A stretch of DNA of 64,000 bases from VAXT01 sp963827725. GTDB lineage: Bacteria; Actinomycetota; Thermoleophilia; Gaiellales; Gaiellaceae. Positions within the stretch are counted from its first letter, which is position 1; every line of letters starts with the position of its first letter. Below are positions 1-8,386 of the stretch, one piece after another. The notes below the pieces were generated by a model. It saw only the letters and a program-made list of their open reading frames with translations. It was not told where the DNA came from and did not search any database. The stretch is from NCBI GenBank assembly GCA_963827725.1, contig CAWHBM010000001.1, forward strand, positions 1,550,001 through 1,614,000. The letters are read 5' to 3'. The position numbers and the translations under genes are program-made.

Positions 1-1121
1 TGGTCTATTTCGCCGTCGGGGAGCATGGCCTCGACGGCGGGATCCAGGTCACGGCCTCGCACAATCCGAAGGAGTACACGGGCATGAAGATCGTCCGCCG
101 CGGCGCGCTGCCCGTGGGCGGCGACTCGGGTCTGCTTGATATCCGAGACCGCGCCGTGGCCAGGTCCGGCAGGTCCGGGGGTCAGACCCCTGGACAGGTC
201 CAGGAGGTCGATGTCTTTCCGGGTTACGTCGAGAAGGTCTTGTCCTTTATCGACCCGGCCGCGGTGAAGCCGCTCCGCGTCGTCATCGACGCCGCGAACG
301 GGATGGCCGGCGCGATGCTGCCGCCCGTCCTCGAGCGGCTGCCGATCGACGCCGTTCCCTACTTCTTCGAGCTCGACGGGAGCTTCCCGAACCACGAGCC
401 GAATCCCCTGCTGCCCGAGAACCGCGAGTTCGTGATCGGCAAGGTTCTCGAGGAGAAAGCCCAGCTCGCGGCCGCATTCGACGGTGACGCCGACCGCTGC
501 TTCTTCATCGACGACACGGGCGACTTCGTTCCGGGCGACTTCGTGACGGCGCTGCTCGCCGAGCTCATGCTGGAGAAGCATCCGGGCGCGAAGATCATCT
601 ACGACGTCCGGGCGAGCTGGGCGGTCCCCGAGATCATCGAGCGCGCCGGCGGCATCCCTCTCGTCAATCGCGTCGGCCACGCCTTCATCAAGCACCGCAT
701 GCGCGAGGAGGACGCGGTCTTCGCCGGCGAAGTCTCGGGCCATTACTACTTTCGCGACTACTACCAGGCCGATTCCGGCGTCATCCCGTTCCTGCTCATG
801 CTGGAGCTCGTCTCGAAGCGAGGCAAGTCGCTCTCGGACCTCCTCCAGCCGTTCCGGGAGACGTACTTCCTCACCGGCGAGATCAACGTGCCCGTCGAGG
901 ACGTGGCGGTGAAGCTCCAGGAGCTCAAGGAGCGCTTCGGCGAGGAGGGCAAGGTCTCCCACCTCGACGGCATCTCGATCGAAGCCGAGGACTGGCACAT
1001 GAACGTGCGGCCCTCGAACACGGAGCCGCTGCTGCGGCTGAACCTCGAGGCGCGCTCACAGGAAGTGATGGAGCACAAGCGGGACGAGGTCCTCGAGATG
1101 ATCGGTACCGCTACTTTATGA
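1..1121 (+). CDS. manB: Phosphomannomutase/phosphoglucomutase, 5' truncated by window
   Basis: The reading frame is open from base 3, so the start lies before the window. The enzyme would interconvert hexose-1- and hexose-6-phosphates for cell-envelope sugar nucleotides. The active-site phosphoserine loop TASHNP is encoded just before base 84, followed by the metal loop DGDADR, the sugar-binding GEVSGHYYF and the C-terminal phosphate-binding RPSNTEPLLRL, so all four alpha-D-phosphohexomutase signatures are present in order. Between the first and second domains sits a Gly/Gln/Ser-rich stretch encoded by a palindromic repeat (bases 161-204), which is not expected in this family. Whether mannose or glucose is preferred cannot be told from sequence. 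Confidence 0.9.
   Translation, partial: VYFAVGEHGLDGGIQVTASHNPKEYTGMKIVRRGALPVGGDSGLLDIRDRAVARSGRSGGQTPGQVQEVDVFPGYVEKVLSFIDPAAVKPLRVVIDAANGMAGAMLPPVLERLPIDAVPYFFELDGSFPNHEPNPLLPENREFVIGKVLEEKAQLAAAFDGDADRCFFIDDTGDFVPGDFVTALLAELMLEKHPGAKIIYDVRASWAVPEIIERAGGIPLVNRVGHAFIKHRMREEDAVFAGEVSGHYYFRDYYQADSGVIPFLLMLELVSKRGKSLSDLLQPFRETYFLTGEINVPVEDVAVKLQELKERFGEEGKVSHLDGISIEAEDWHMNVRPSNTEPLLRLNLEARSQEVMEHKRDEVLEMIGTATL
161..204. repeat. Palindromic REP-like repeat inserted in frame in a coding region
   Basis: Contains the palindrome GGGGTCAGACCCC (178-190), flanked by CAGGTCC-type repeats and the near-palindrome CCTGGACAGGTCCAGG (189-204). It keeps the phosphohexomutase reading frame open. The style matches dispersed palindromes elsewhere in the window (2289-2431, 20219-20231, 63503-63532). 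Confidence 0.6.
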
Positions 1122-1124
1122 GTC

Positions 1125-1805
1125 ATGAGGGTCATCGTCATCGCCGTGCTGGCCGCGTCCCTGGCGGCACTTTCGATCGCGGGCTCGGCTAGCGCCCGAC
1201 GGCTGGCGCCGTCCGACCGCAAGGCGATCAACGAGACGCTGGACACGCTCGTCAACCACGCGGTCAAGCGAAACGACCTGGCCGCTTCGTACGACGTCGT
1301 CACGGCCGAGCTTCGAGGCGGCATGGGCCGGAAGGCTTGGTCGCGGGGAGCGATTCCCGTCTATCCGTATCCGGCGGCCGGAACCCGGTTCCACGACTGG
1401 ACGATCCGGTATTACAACGCCGAGGAGATCGGGATCGAGCTCCTGCTCAACCCACAGAAGGGGAGCGAGCTCGGACAGTTCGTGTTCCACGTCTACCTGA
1501 AGCCGCGAAACGGCCGCTGGCTCGTCGACTCGTTCATGCCCGCCGCGACTTTCACTCCGATCGGCGAGCGACCGTGGGTGCAGGCGCAGGCCGATTTCAT
1601 GGCCTCGTCGGGCGAGACGACGCGACCCGTCGGTGCCGGGCGAATCGGCGCCGTCTTTGCATGGGTCCCCTTCGCAGTGATCGGGCTCCTCCTGCTCGGG
1701 CTTGCCGCTTGGGGGCTCGTCGCCAAGCTTCGCTTCCGCCGGCTCGCCGGGTACCGCCGCGCAGAGCTCCCGCCGAGCCCGGCGCAACTCTCCGCGAAGC
1801 GGTAG
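1125..1805 (+). CDS. Exported, C-terminally anchored protein of unknown function
   Basis: 226 residues. The first ~24 residues form a signal peptide ending near SASA, and a second hydrophobic segment (about residues 177-203) followed by Arg/Lys-rich sequence would anchor the C-terminus, with the middle outside the cell. The gene begins 3 nt after the mutase stop and is probably co-transcribed. The central part is mixed alpha/beta with the phrase RWLVDSFMPAATFTP, reminiscent of NTF2/SnoaL-like folds, but I do not recognise a family. Confidence 0.7.
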   Translation: MRVIVIAVLAASLAALSIAGSASARRLAPSDRKAINETLDTLVNHAVKRNDLAASYDVVTAELRGGMGRKAWSRGAIPVYPYPAAGTRFHDWTIRYYNAEEIGIELLLNPQKGSELGQFVFHVYLKPRNGRWLVDSFMPAATFTPIGERPWVQAQADFMASSGETTRPVGAGRIGAVFAWVPFAVIGLLLLGLAAWGLVAKLRFRRLAGYRRAELPPSPAQLSAKR

Positions 1806-1820
1806 ACGCTTAGCATCCCC

Positions 1821-2279
1821 GTGATGGTGCTCAACCTCGGGAGCCTCACGGACCGGAAACCACCGTTCAAGTTCGCGTCCTTCACGCGGGTCGGCTTCTC
1901 CGACACGGACGCGCAGGGCATCGTCTACTACGGGCGCTACCTCCCCTACTTCGACGCCGCTCGGGTCGAGTACCACCGTCACCTCGACATGCTGAAGATG
2001 GAGCTCGAGGGCGAGTTCGTCATGCGCGCGTCGAACATCGAGTACCACGCACCGGCCCGCTTCGACGATCTGCTCGAGGTGTTCATCCGGGTTTCCCGGA
2101 TCGGCCGCACGAGCGCGACCTACGAGATGGCCGCCTACCGGGTCGAGGACGACGTCCTGATGGTTACGGCGAACCAGACGCTCGTGCTCGTCGACCTCGC
2201 CGAGCGCAAGGCCTGTCCGATTCCCGACGTCGTTCGCGAGCGCATCCGCGCGTTCGAAGGCCACGACGTCGAGCTGTAG
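1821..2279 (+). CDS. Acyl-CoA thioesterase of the 4-hydroxybenzoyl-CoA (hotdog) family
   Basis: About 152 residues with the hotdog signature SDTDAQGIVYYGRYLPYFD, in which the Asp of TDAQG is the catalytic residue of YbgC/FadM-type thioesterases. Such enzymes hydrolyse acyl-CoAs in the cytosol. Start is GTG 1821 or ATG 1824; the box TAGCAT (1811-1816) lies 7 nt before the ATG, which favours 1824 as a leaderless start. No Shine-Dalgarno sequence is visible. Substrate chain length cannot be inferred. Confidence 0.85.
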   Translation: MMVLNLGSLTDRKPPFKFASFTRVGFSDTDAQGIVYYGRYLPYFDAARVEYHRHLDMLKMELEGEFVMRASNIEYHAPARFDDLLEVFIRVSRIGRTSATYEMAAYRVEDDVLMVTANQTLVLVDLAERKACPIPDVVRERIRAFEGHDVEL

Positions 2280-2288
2280 CCCGACCGA

Positions 2289-2431
2289 GGGACTGTCCCT
2301 GCCACGAACCTGACACAGGGACTGTCCCTACGCGAACCTGGCACAGGGACTGTCCCTGCCACGAACCTGACACAGGGACTGTCCCTACGCGATAGCGGGG
2401 AGGGACTGTCCCTGCCGCAGAGACTGTCCCT
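2289..2431. repeat. Array of six GGGACTGTCCC palindromes
   Basis: The near-perfect palindrome GGGACTGTCCC occurs at 2289, 2318, 2346, 2375 and 2402, with a variant (AGACTGTCCC) near 2421. Spacers alternate between forms of CTGCCACGAACCTGACACA and CTACGCGAACCTGGCACA, giving a 28-29 bp period. The array lies in an intergenic region after the thioesterase stop. It resembles REP/BIME repeats. There is no CRISPR geometry because the spacers are themselves repeated. Confidence 0.85.
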
Positions 2432-2538
2432 GGCATGAAGGCCGCGGCGGCCCAGTTACTCATCCTCGTTGAAGTAACCGGGCGCCGCAGGCTTGCCCTC
2501 TCCCCTGTCTCGTTGTAGGTCGAGGGCCGAAACTCGTC

Positions 2539-2590
2539 CATCCCTCGTTCGAGTTACCCCGCGCGTTCGGGGGATAATCCCTCGTTCGAG
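2539..2590. repeat. Short direct repeat in intergenic region
   Basis: ATCCCTCGTTCGAGT occurs twice, near 2540 and 2576, about 36 nt apart, in the gap between the palindrome array and the methyltransferase stop codon. I see nothing else supportable in 2432-2608. Confidence 0.5.
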
Positions 2591-2608
2591 TGATTTGCCT
2601 TGAACGGC

Positions 2609-3139
2609 TTAGATTGCCGCTTTGACGGCGAGGATCGCGGCGCTCACCGGCGTCGTCAGGACCTCCGCGGCCACGAGCTCGGGGTGGTTCAGCCAGAAGT
2701 CCCGCGGAGGATCGGGCTGACCTCGCCACTCGTCAGGCCAGAGGCTTTCGGGGGTGAGGTCGTCGATGACGACTGTCCCGCCGGGCGCGACGACGCTGAG
2801 GGCGTGCGTGCTCTCGGCAGGGACGTCGCCGCGCTTCCAGTGGCCGCCGTCGAAGAAGAGGAGGTCGAACGGCCCCTCCGGCGGTAGCACCTGATGCCAG
2901 TCTCCGTGGACGACCCGCACGTTCGGATAGTCGGCGAAGAGGCGGCTCGCCGCCGCGGCCCGGTCGTCGTCCAGCTCGACCGTGACGAGAGATCCCTCCG
3001 GCCCGAGCGCATCCGCGACCCAGGCCGAGCCCACGCCGCAACCGGTGCCGATCTCGGCGAACCGCCCCCGAGGGCGGGCTGCGACGAGGACGGCCAGGAG
3101 TCGTCCGATCTCCGCGATCGACGAACGTTCGAAGCGCAT
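2609..3139 (-). CDS. Class I SAM-dependent methyltransferase
   Basis: 176 residues. The SAM-binding motif I is FAEIGTGCGVGSAWVAD, followed by an acidic motif (VTVELDDDRA) and FDLLFFDGG, arranged as in catechol O-methyltransferase-like (methyltransferase_24) proteins. The first ATG is at 3139, but the frame is open further upstream (reading TPELVHRAEALATA) to an in-frame TAG inside the end of rel. The true start may therefore be a non-ATG codon overlapping rel, and the protein may be about 15 residues longer. It lies directly downstream of rel on the same strand. Substrate unknown. Confidence 0.8.
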   Translation of the reverse strand: MRFERSSIAEIGRLLAVLVAARPRGRFAEIGTGCGVGSAWVADALGPEGSLVTVELDDDRAAAASRLFADYPNVRVVHGDWHQVLPPEGPFDLLFFDGGHWKRGDVPAESTHALSVVAPGGTVVIDDLTPESLWPDEWRGQPDPPRDFWLNHPELVAAEVLTTPVSAAILAVKAAI

Positions 3140-3186
3140 CGCGGTCGCGAGCGCCTCCGCACGGTGTACGAGCTCAGGAGTCTGAC

Positions 3187-5394
3187 TTACGACGGAGTGA
3201 CTCTATAAGCGTCGAACACTGCCTCGACGTTGCGCAGTGACGTCAGCAGCGCACGGAGCGCCTTCACATCACCGAGCTCCGCCGTGTACCAGTTCTTCGC
3301 GAGCTGATCCTCGACGGTGCCGCCGTAGGAGACGATGTTCGCCCCGTGCTCGGCAAAGGTGCTGGCCACGTCCTCGAGGAGGCGAGGCCGATCCCAGGCA
3401 TCGACGGCGATCTGAACGCGGAAGCTCTTGGTCGAGGCGGCATCCCAGTCGACGCCGGTGAAGCGCTCGGGAGTCCGCATCAGCGTCTTCACGTTCGGGC
3501 AGTCCTGCCGGTGGATGGTGAGGCCCTTGCCAAGCGAGATGTAGCCGACGATCTCGTCGCTCGGCACCGGCGTGCAGCACTTGGCGAGCCGGACGAGCAC
3601 GTCCTCGACTCCGGTGACGGTGATCCCAAGATCGGTGTTCGAGGCCGTCTGAGTCTTCGGCTTGAGCGGGACGGCTTCTTCCTCGGCGACCTCGGTCGTC
3701 TTGAGCCGCGTCAGCACCTTCTTGACGATCTGGCTCACCGGCAGCTTCCCCGAGCCGAGCGCGAGGTAGAAGTCCTCGGCCTTCTTGAAGCCAGCCTCGC
3801 GGATCACCTGCGCAAGCACCGGCGAGCCCGAGAGCTTGCGATACGGCAGCTTCTGTGCCTTCAGCGCTTGCTCGAGCGAGTCGCGGCCCTTCTGCTCGGT
3901 TTCCTCGCGGGTCTCGCGCGAGAACCACTGGCGGATCTTGTTGCGCGCTCGCGTCGAGCGGGCGAGCGTCATCCAGTCGCGCGAGGGGCCGCGGCCGCCC
4001 TTCGAAGTGAGGATCTCGACAAAGTCGCCGTTGTGCAGGGTGTAGTGGAGCGGGACGATGCGTGCGTTCACCTTCGCGCCCACGGTCTTGTGGCCGACAT
4101 CGGTGTGCACGGCGTACGCGAAGTCGATCGGAGTCGAGCCGGCGGGCAGCGTCTTCACCTCGCCCTTGGGCGTGAAGACGTAGACCTCGTCGTCGAAGAG
4201 GTCGGTGCGGAAGCTCTTCAGGAACTCGCGCGGATCGGCCTCGTCCTGCCCCCAGTCCAGGAGCTGCTTGACCCAGGCGAGCCAGTCCTCGTCGGCCGGA
4301 CGCTTGGCGTCCCCGCGCTTGTAGATCCAGTGCGCCGCGATGCCGAGCTCGGCCTCGCGATGCATCTCGCGGGTGCGGATCTGAATCTCGAGCGGGCTGC
4401 CGGCCGGGCCGATCACGGTCGTGTGAAGGGCGCGGTAGCCGTTGAACTTCGGCATCGCGACGTAGTCCTTGAACCGGCCGGGCATCGGCTTCCACAGCGA
4501 GTGGATCAGGCCAAGCGCGCCGTAGCAGTCGCGCGTTCCCTCGTCGGCCGAGCGCTCCAGGATGACGCGCATGGCCGTCAGGTCGTAGATCTCGTTGAAC
4601 TCGCGGCCCTTCTTGGCCATCTTGTCGTAGATCGCGTACGAGTGTTTCGCGCGCCCGGAGATCTCGGCCGGGATGTCGCCCCGTTCCAGCTCTTTCGTCA
4701 GCACGACCGCGGCCTCGTTCACGTGCTCTTCGCGGTCGGCGCGCCGCTCGGCGACCATCGCCTCGATCTCTGCGTACTTGCGCGGGTGCAGCGTCTGGAA
4801 CGAGAGGTCTTCGAGCTCCCATTTCAGCTTGTGGATGCCGAGCCGATGGGCAAGCGGCGCGTAGACCTCGAGCGTCTCGCGGGCCTTCTGCACCTGCTTC
4901 TGGCGGCCGAGGTACTCGAGCGTGCGCATGTTGTGAAGGCGGTCGGCGAGCTTGATCAGGATGACCCGGACGTCGTGGGCCATCGCGACGATCATCTTTC
5001 GGTAGTTCTCGGCCTCGGCGTGCTCGCGGCTCTGGAACTGGATCCGCGTCAGCTTCGTCACGCCCTCGACGAGGTTCGCGATCTCGTCGCCGAACTCGGC
5101 GCGCACCTCTTCGGCGCTCACCCCCGTGTCTTCGACGACGTCGTGGAGCAGGGCCGCGGCGATCGACTCGTCGTCGAGCCTCAGCTCGGCGCAGATCTTC
5201 GCGGCGCCGAACACATGGGTGATGAACGGCTCTCCGGAGCGGCGCTCCTGTCCCTCGTGCGCGCGTGACGCGAAGTCGAACGCCCGGGCGAGGAGGGCGT
5301 GGTCGACGTCCGAGTTGTACGTCGAGATCTGCGCGAGCAGCTCCTCGAAGAGGTCTTCGTGTCGTTCAGGAGCTTCGACTATGGCCATGCTCAA
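3187..5394 (-). CDS. rel: Bifunctional (p)ppGpp synthetase/hydrolase
   Basis: About 735 residues, the usual length for long RelA/SpoT homologues. Order: HD hydrolase domain (H60, HD at 84-85 in ALLHDVVEDTG), synthetase domain with KFNGYRALHT, TGS domain (VYVFTPKGEVKTLPAGSTP) and a C-terminal ACT domain. The synthetase motif is RFKDY, the RxKD signature of bifunctional enzymes rather than the ExDD of synthesis-only RelA. It makes and degrades the stringent-response alarmone on the ribosome. TTG 5394 and ATG 5388 are both possible starts; TACAAT exactly 6 nt before the ATG argues for leaderless start at 5388. Confidence 0.95.
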   Translation of the reverse strand: MSMAIVEAPERHEDLFEELLAQISTYNSDVDHALLARAFDFASRAHEGQERRSGEPFITHVFGAAKICAELRLDDESIAAALLHDVVEDTGVSAEEVRAEFGDEIANLVEGVTKLTRIQFQSREHAEAENYRKMIVAMAHDVRVILIKLADRLHNMRTLEYLGRQKQVQKARETLEVYAPLAHRLGIHKLKWELEDLSFQTLHPRKYAEIEAMVAERRADREEHVNEAAVVLTKELERGDIPAEISGRAKHSYAIYDKMAKKGREFNEIYDLTAMRVILERSADEGTRDCYGALGLIHSLWKPMPGRFKDYVAMPKFNGYRALHTTVIGPAGSPLEIQIRTREMHREAELGIAAHWIYKRGDAKRPADEDWLAWVKQLLDWGQDEADPREFLKSFRTDLFDDEVYVFTPKGEVKTLPAGSTPIDFAYAVHTDVGHKTVGAKVNARIVPLHYTLHNGDFVEILTSKGGRGPSRDWMTLARSTRARNKIRQWFSRETREETEQKGRDSLEQALKAQKLPYRKLSGSPVLAQVIREAGFKKAEDFYLALGSGKLPVSQIVKKVLTRLKTTEVAEEEAVPLKPKTQTASNTDLGITVTGVEDVLVRLAKCCTPVPSDEIVGYISLGKGLTIHRQDCPNVKTLMRTPERFTGVDWDAASTKSFRVQIAVDAWDRPRLLEDVASTFAEHGANIVSYGGTVEDQLAKNWYTAELGDVKALRALLTSLRNVEAVFDAYRVTPS

Positions 5395-5400
5395 ATTGTA
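5395..5400 (-). promoter_or_regulatory. -10 box of rel (leaderless type)
   Basis: TACAAT on the minus strand, separated by 6 nt (TTGAGC) from ATG 5388. With a normal -10 to +1 distance, transcription would begin at the A of the start codon. No clear -35 box is seen. Confidence 0.65.
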
Positions 5401-5560
5401 GTGAGGGGCTCCCCTGTCGCCGTTAAGCCCGTATCTACAGGAGAGGACTCAGCGTTCCGATAGAGAAGAGATGGCGTCCATGTTCAAAAGACGACTTCGA
5501 CAACGCCGTGCTCTGGCAGAGCTAACACGGCTGCTGATCGTCCTCTCGGCGACCAAGTCG

Positions 5561-7438
5561 CTAAGCCGCGCGGGCTAGCGCCGGCTCGGCAAGCAGGGCG
5601 CGGAACACCTCCGACTCGAGCAGCGGCCTTCTTCCGTTCGCCTCCTCGCCGAGGGCAAGCTCGGTGAACACGGCCTGCGCTTGGCTGGCGCGCTCCGCTC
5701 CGTCGAGCCGCCACTGCCCGGCGAGCCACTCGCGCAGATTCTCGTAACCCTCGGGCGCGTCGAGCACGCGGCGGACGACGAGCTGCGGTGAGACCGTGCC
5801 GTTCCAGTGGTTTTCCTCCAGGCGGAAGACGACGTCGAAGCGGCCGGGCCGCCGGTAGCGGTCGAGCTGGGAGCCCTGGCCGAACGCGATTGCGCTGCCG
5901 GCATCGTCTCCGCGCTCGCGGACGCGGAAGCGCAGGTGCTTGCCGTCGCCCACCGGCGCGAGGTCGCCGAGCTCGCATGAGGGCAGAAGCAGCGTGATGC
6001 CCGGGTTTCCCAGGCCGAACGGGGCGAGCTGCCGCAGCTCGGAGCAGAGGTCGAGCGTCAACTCTCGGCCCGAGACGACGGCGTCGACCTTCGTGACCGA
6101 CCGCAGGTCGTCCTCGGTCAGCTCGGCGTCCGCATGGGCGGCGAAGGCATCGGCAAAGGCGTCCACGTTCTCGGGCCGGATCGAGAGGCCCGCCGCGGCG
6201 CGATGGCCGCCGAAGCGCTCGAGATGCTCGGCGCAGGCCGCGAGCCCTCCGTGCAGGTCGAAGACCCCGGGCGATCGGCCCGACCCCTTCCACTCGTCAC
6301 CCGCGCCCGCGATCAGCACCACAGGGCGGTGGAAGCGCTCGACCAGGCGCGACGCGACGATCCCGATCACTCCTTCGTGCCAGCCCTCGTCGGCGAGCAC
6401 GTAGCCTCGGCGCCGCTGCTTTGCCTCGGGCCACTCGTCGACCTTCGCGATCGCTTCGCGCAGGATGCGGCTTTCGACTCCCTGGCGCTCGCGGTTCAGG
6501 CCCTCGAGCTCGTGCGCCAGGCGACCGGCCTCGTCCGGGTCCTCGGTGAGCAGGAGGTCGAGCGCCGAGCCGGGGCGACCAAGGCGCCCCGACGCGTTGA
6601 TCCGCGGTGCGAGCCGGAAGCCGACAGCGCCCTCGTCGACGCGCGCCGGGTCGACGCCGGCGGCCTTCATGAGCGCCCGGAGGCCCGGCTTCTGGGTCCG
6701 CGCAAGCGCGCGCAGGCCGGCGAGCGCGAGCGCCCGGTTCTCGTCCACGAGCGGGACGACGTCGGAGATCGTTGCGAGCGCGACGAGATCGAGGTGCCGC
6801 GCGAGGAGCTCGCTTCCCGGGCCGAGCAGCGCCTCGCCGAGCTTGTAGACGACTCCCGTGCCACAAAGCTCGGGGAACGGATAGTCGGAAGGGCGTGTCG
6901 CGACGACGGGGCAGTCCGGCAGCGTCTCCCCGGGCCGGTGGTGGTCGGTGACGACCACGTCGAGCCCATTCGCGCGCGCTTCGGCAACCTCCTCGACAGC
7001 CGTCACGCCGCAGTCCACGGTCAGGACGAGCCCGCATCCTTCCCCCGCGAGCCGCGCAAGGGTCTCGCGCTGCAGGCCGTACCCCTCCTCGAAGCGGCTC
7101 GGCAGGTGCCACTCGACGTCGGCCCCGAGCTCTCGCAGGATGAGGACGGCCAGCGCCGTCGCGCAGATCCCGTCGGCGTCGTAGTCACCGTGGACGCAGA
7201 TCCGCTTGCCGGCGGAGATCGCGCTTCCGATCGTCTCGACCGCGCCGGCCATGTCGCCGAGGAGAAACGGGTCGTGGCCCGGCAGCTCGCCGGCGAGGAA
7301 GGCCTTCGCCTCCTCCGGTTTCTCGTACCCGCGCCGGACGAGGACGCGAGCGGTCGTTTCGCTGACGCCGAGTGCCTCTGCCAGCGCACCCGCCTCGCCG
7401 TGCGGGCACGGACTGATCGTCCAAGTGCCCTCATGCAT
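5561..7438 (-). CDS. recJ: Single-stranded-DNA-specific 5'-3' exonuclease RecJ
   Basis: 625 residues. DHH-family phosphoesterase motifs are present: DYDADGICATALA (motif I), VTVDCGVT, VVTDHHRPGE (motif III) and LATISDVVPL, followed by the DHHA1 region with INASGRLGRPGSALDLLL and an OB-fold region rich in GxxHLRFRV. RecJ degrades single-stranded DNA in recombinational repair and mismatch processing. It is slightly longer than E. coli RecJ. Start: two overlapping ATGs at 7438 and 7434 (ATGCATG); I take the first. It lies upstream of rel with a 160-bp gap (5401-5560) in which I see nothing supportable. Confidence 0.93.
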   Translation of the reverse strand: MHEGTWTISPCPHGEAGALAEALGVSETTARVLVRRGYEKPEEAKAFLAGELPGHDPFLLGDMAGAVETIGSAISAGKRICVHGDYDADGICATALAVLILRELGADVEWHLPSRFEEGYGLQRETLARLAGEGCGLVLTVDCGVTAVEEVAEARANGLDVVVTDHHRPGETLPDCPVVATRPSDYPFPELCGTGVVYKLGEALLGPGSELLARHLDLVALATISDVVPLVDENRALALAGLRALARTQKPGLRALMKAAGVDPARVDEGAVGFRLAPRINASGRLGRPGSALDLLLTEDPDEAGRLAHELEGLNRERQGVESRILREAIAKVDEWPEAKQRRRGYVLADEGWHEGVIGIVASRLVERFHRPVVLIAGAGDEWKGSGRSPGVFDLHGGLAACAEHLERFGGHRAAAGLSIRPENVDAFADAFAAHADAELTEDDLRSVTKVDAVVSGRELTLDLCSELRQLAPFGLGNPGITLLLPSCELGDLAPVGDGKHLRFRVRERGDDAGSAIAFGQGSQLDRYRRPGRFDVVFRLEENHWNGTVSPQLVVRRVLDAPEGYENLREWLAGQWRLDGAERASQAQAVFTELALGEEANGRRPLLESEVFRALLAEPALARAA

Positions 7439-7499
7439 AGCGCAATGACGGTACGGAGCGAGTCGGACAGCGCGGAGCCTCCCGTCTATCCTTGGTCGC

Positions 7500-7959
7500 G
7501 TGACCGTCGAGGCGAACTACTCATCCGGCGAGGACTACATGGTCGAGTTCCTCGGGTACCGGTTCGCCTTCAACGCGGAGGATTTCGAGGAGCGCGTGAC
7601 CGGCGGCCGCCGTCAAGCTCGGGCTCGTCGACAGCAACGACCTGGACGAGGACGAGACGGCCGACCTCGTCGAGCTCGCGGCCGACGGGCGGATCGAGGA
7701 GGCGCGCAGCCCCCTCGGCCGGTACCTCGTACGCCACTGGGAGCAGCTCTCGCTCGTCAAGGGCGAGTCGCTCGTCTACTGGCTCCGGAAACTCGTCTTT
7801 CGCGGCGCCTGGCTCGACCACCGGGTCAAGGAAGGCCTGCTGGACGTGGACTGGGACGAGGTGGAGGCGGAGTTCGGGTACCGGGACCCGCGTGGCGACC
7901 GGACGCTCCTCGAGCTGGCGCCCGTGCCGTCGTGGCACGAAGTTCAGTTCAGGCGCTAG
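7500..7959 (+). pseudogene. Unknown small protein gene broken by an apparent frameshift
   Basis: GTG 7500 opens a frame reading VEANYSSGEDYMVEFLGYRF. At about 7608 (GGCGGCCGCCG) the coherent protein moves by one base and continues as AVKLGLVDSNDLDEDETADL through to the TAG at 7957-7959. The two parts together would make ~152 residues, acidic, with aromatic-rich helices near the end. The box TATCCT lies 7 nt upstream of the GTG. I do not recognise the family. One extra base in a GC-rich run, possibly a sequence error, would explain the break. Confidence 0.6.
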
Positions 7960-8014
7960 GCGCGGGTTCAGCCTTTTGACGGTGGTGCTACCTTGTTACT
8001 AAGAGAGGAGCACG

Positions 8015-8386
8015 TTGTCACAGGCAGCCGAACACCAGGCTGCGGCCATGTTGAGCGAGGCTCGCGGCCTCCTCATCAGAGGGTGGTCCCGCGATGCGCA
8101 GGCACGAGACGACACGGGAAGCGTGGTGCCCGCCTGGAGCGAAGACGCTCGCGCCTGGTCCGTGCTCGGGGCGCTTCTGGCGAGTTGGCATCGCCAGAAC
8201 ATTGAGACCTCGGACCTCGACTTCGTGGCGCACGGATTCGATGCGCTCGCTCTTGGCGAAGCCACGCAGGCGCTCGGAGACGTGACAGGCGCTACGAGCA
8301 TCGAGCGCTGGAACGACGATGCGGCGCGGACCCTCCCCGAGGTGATCGCAACGATCGATCGCGCCGTCGAGCTCCTCGAACCCTAG
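8015..8386 (+). CDS. DUF6197-like small protein
   Basis: 123 residues from TTG 8015, supported by an AGAGAGGAG Shine-Dalgarno a few nt upstream. The layout (ARGLLIRGWSRDAQARD, a central AWSVLGALL and a C-terminal IERWNDDAARTLPEVIATI) matches my memory of the DUF6197 family of small actinobacterial proteins, often prophage or accessory. Function unknown. It converges on ruvB with a 4-nt overlap of the two stop codons. Confidence 0.6.
   Translation: MSQAAEHQAAAMLSEARGLLIRGWSRDAQARDDTGSVVPAWSEDARAWSVLGALLASWHRQNIETSDLDFVAHGFDALALGEATQALGDVTGATSIERWNDDAARTLPEVIATIDRAVELLEP

Noticed and set aside
2289..2431. CRISPR-like array
   Set aside because: Units are only 11 bp, spacers are themselves repeated, and no cas genes are present.
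3346..5268. Long open frame opposite rel
   Set aside because: Antisense open frame typical of high-GC DNA; low-complexity composition and no family motifs, while rel on the other strand is unambiguous.
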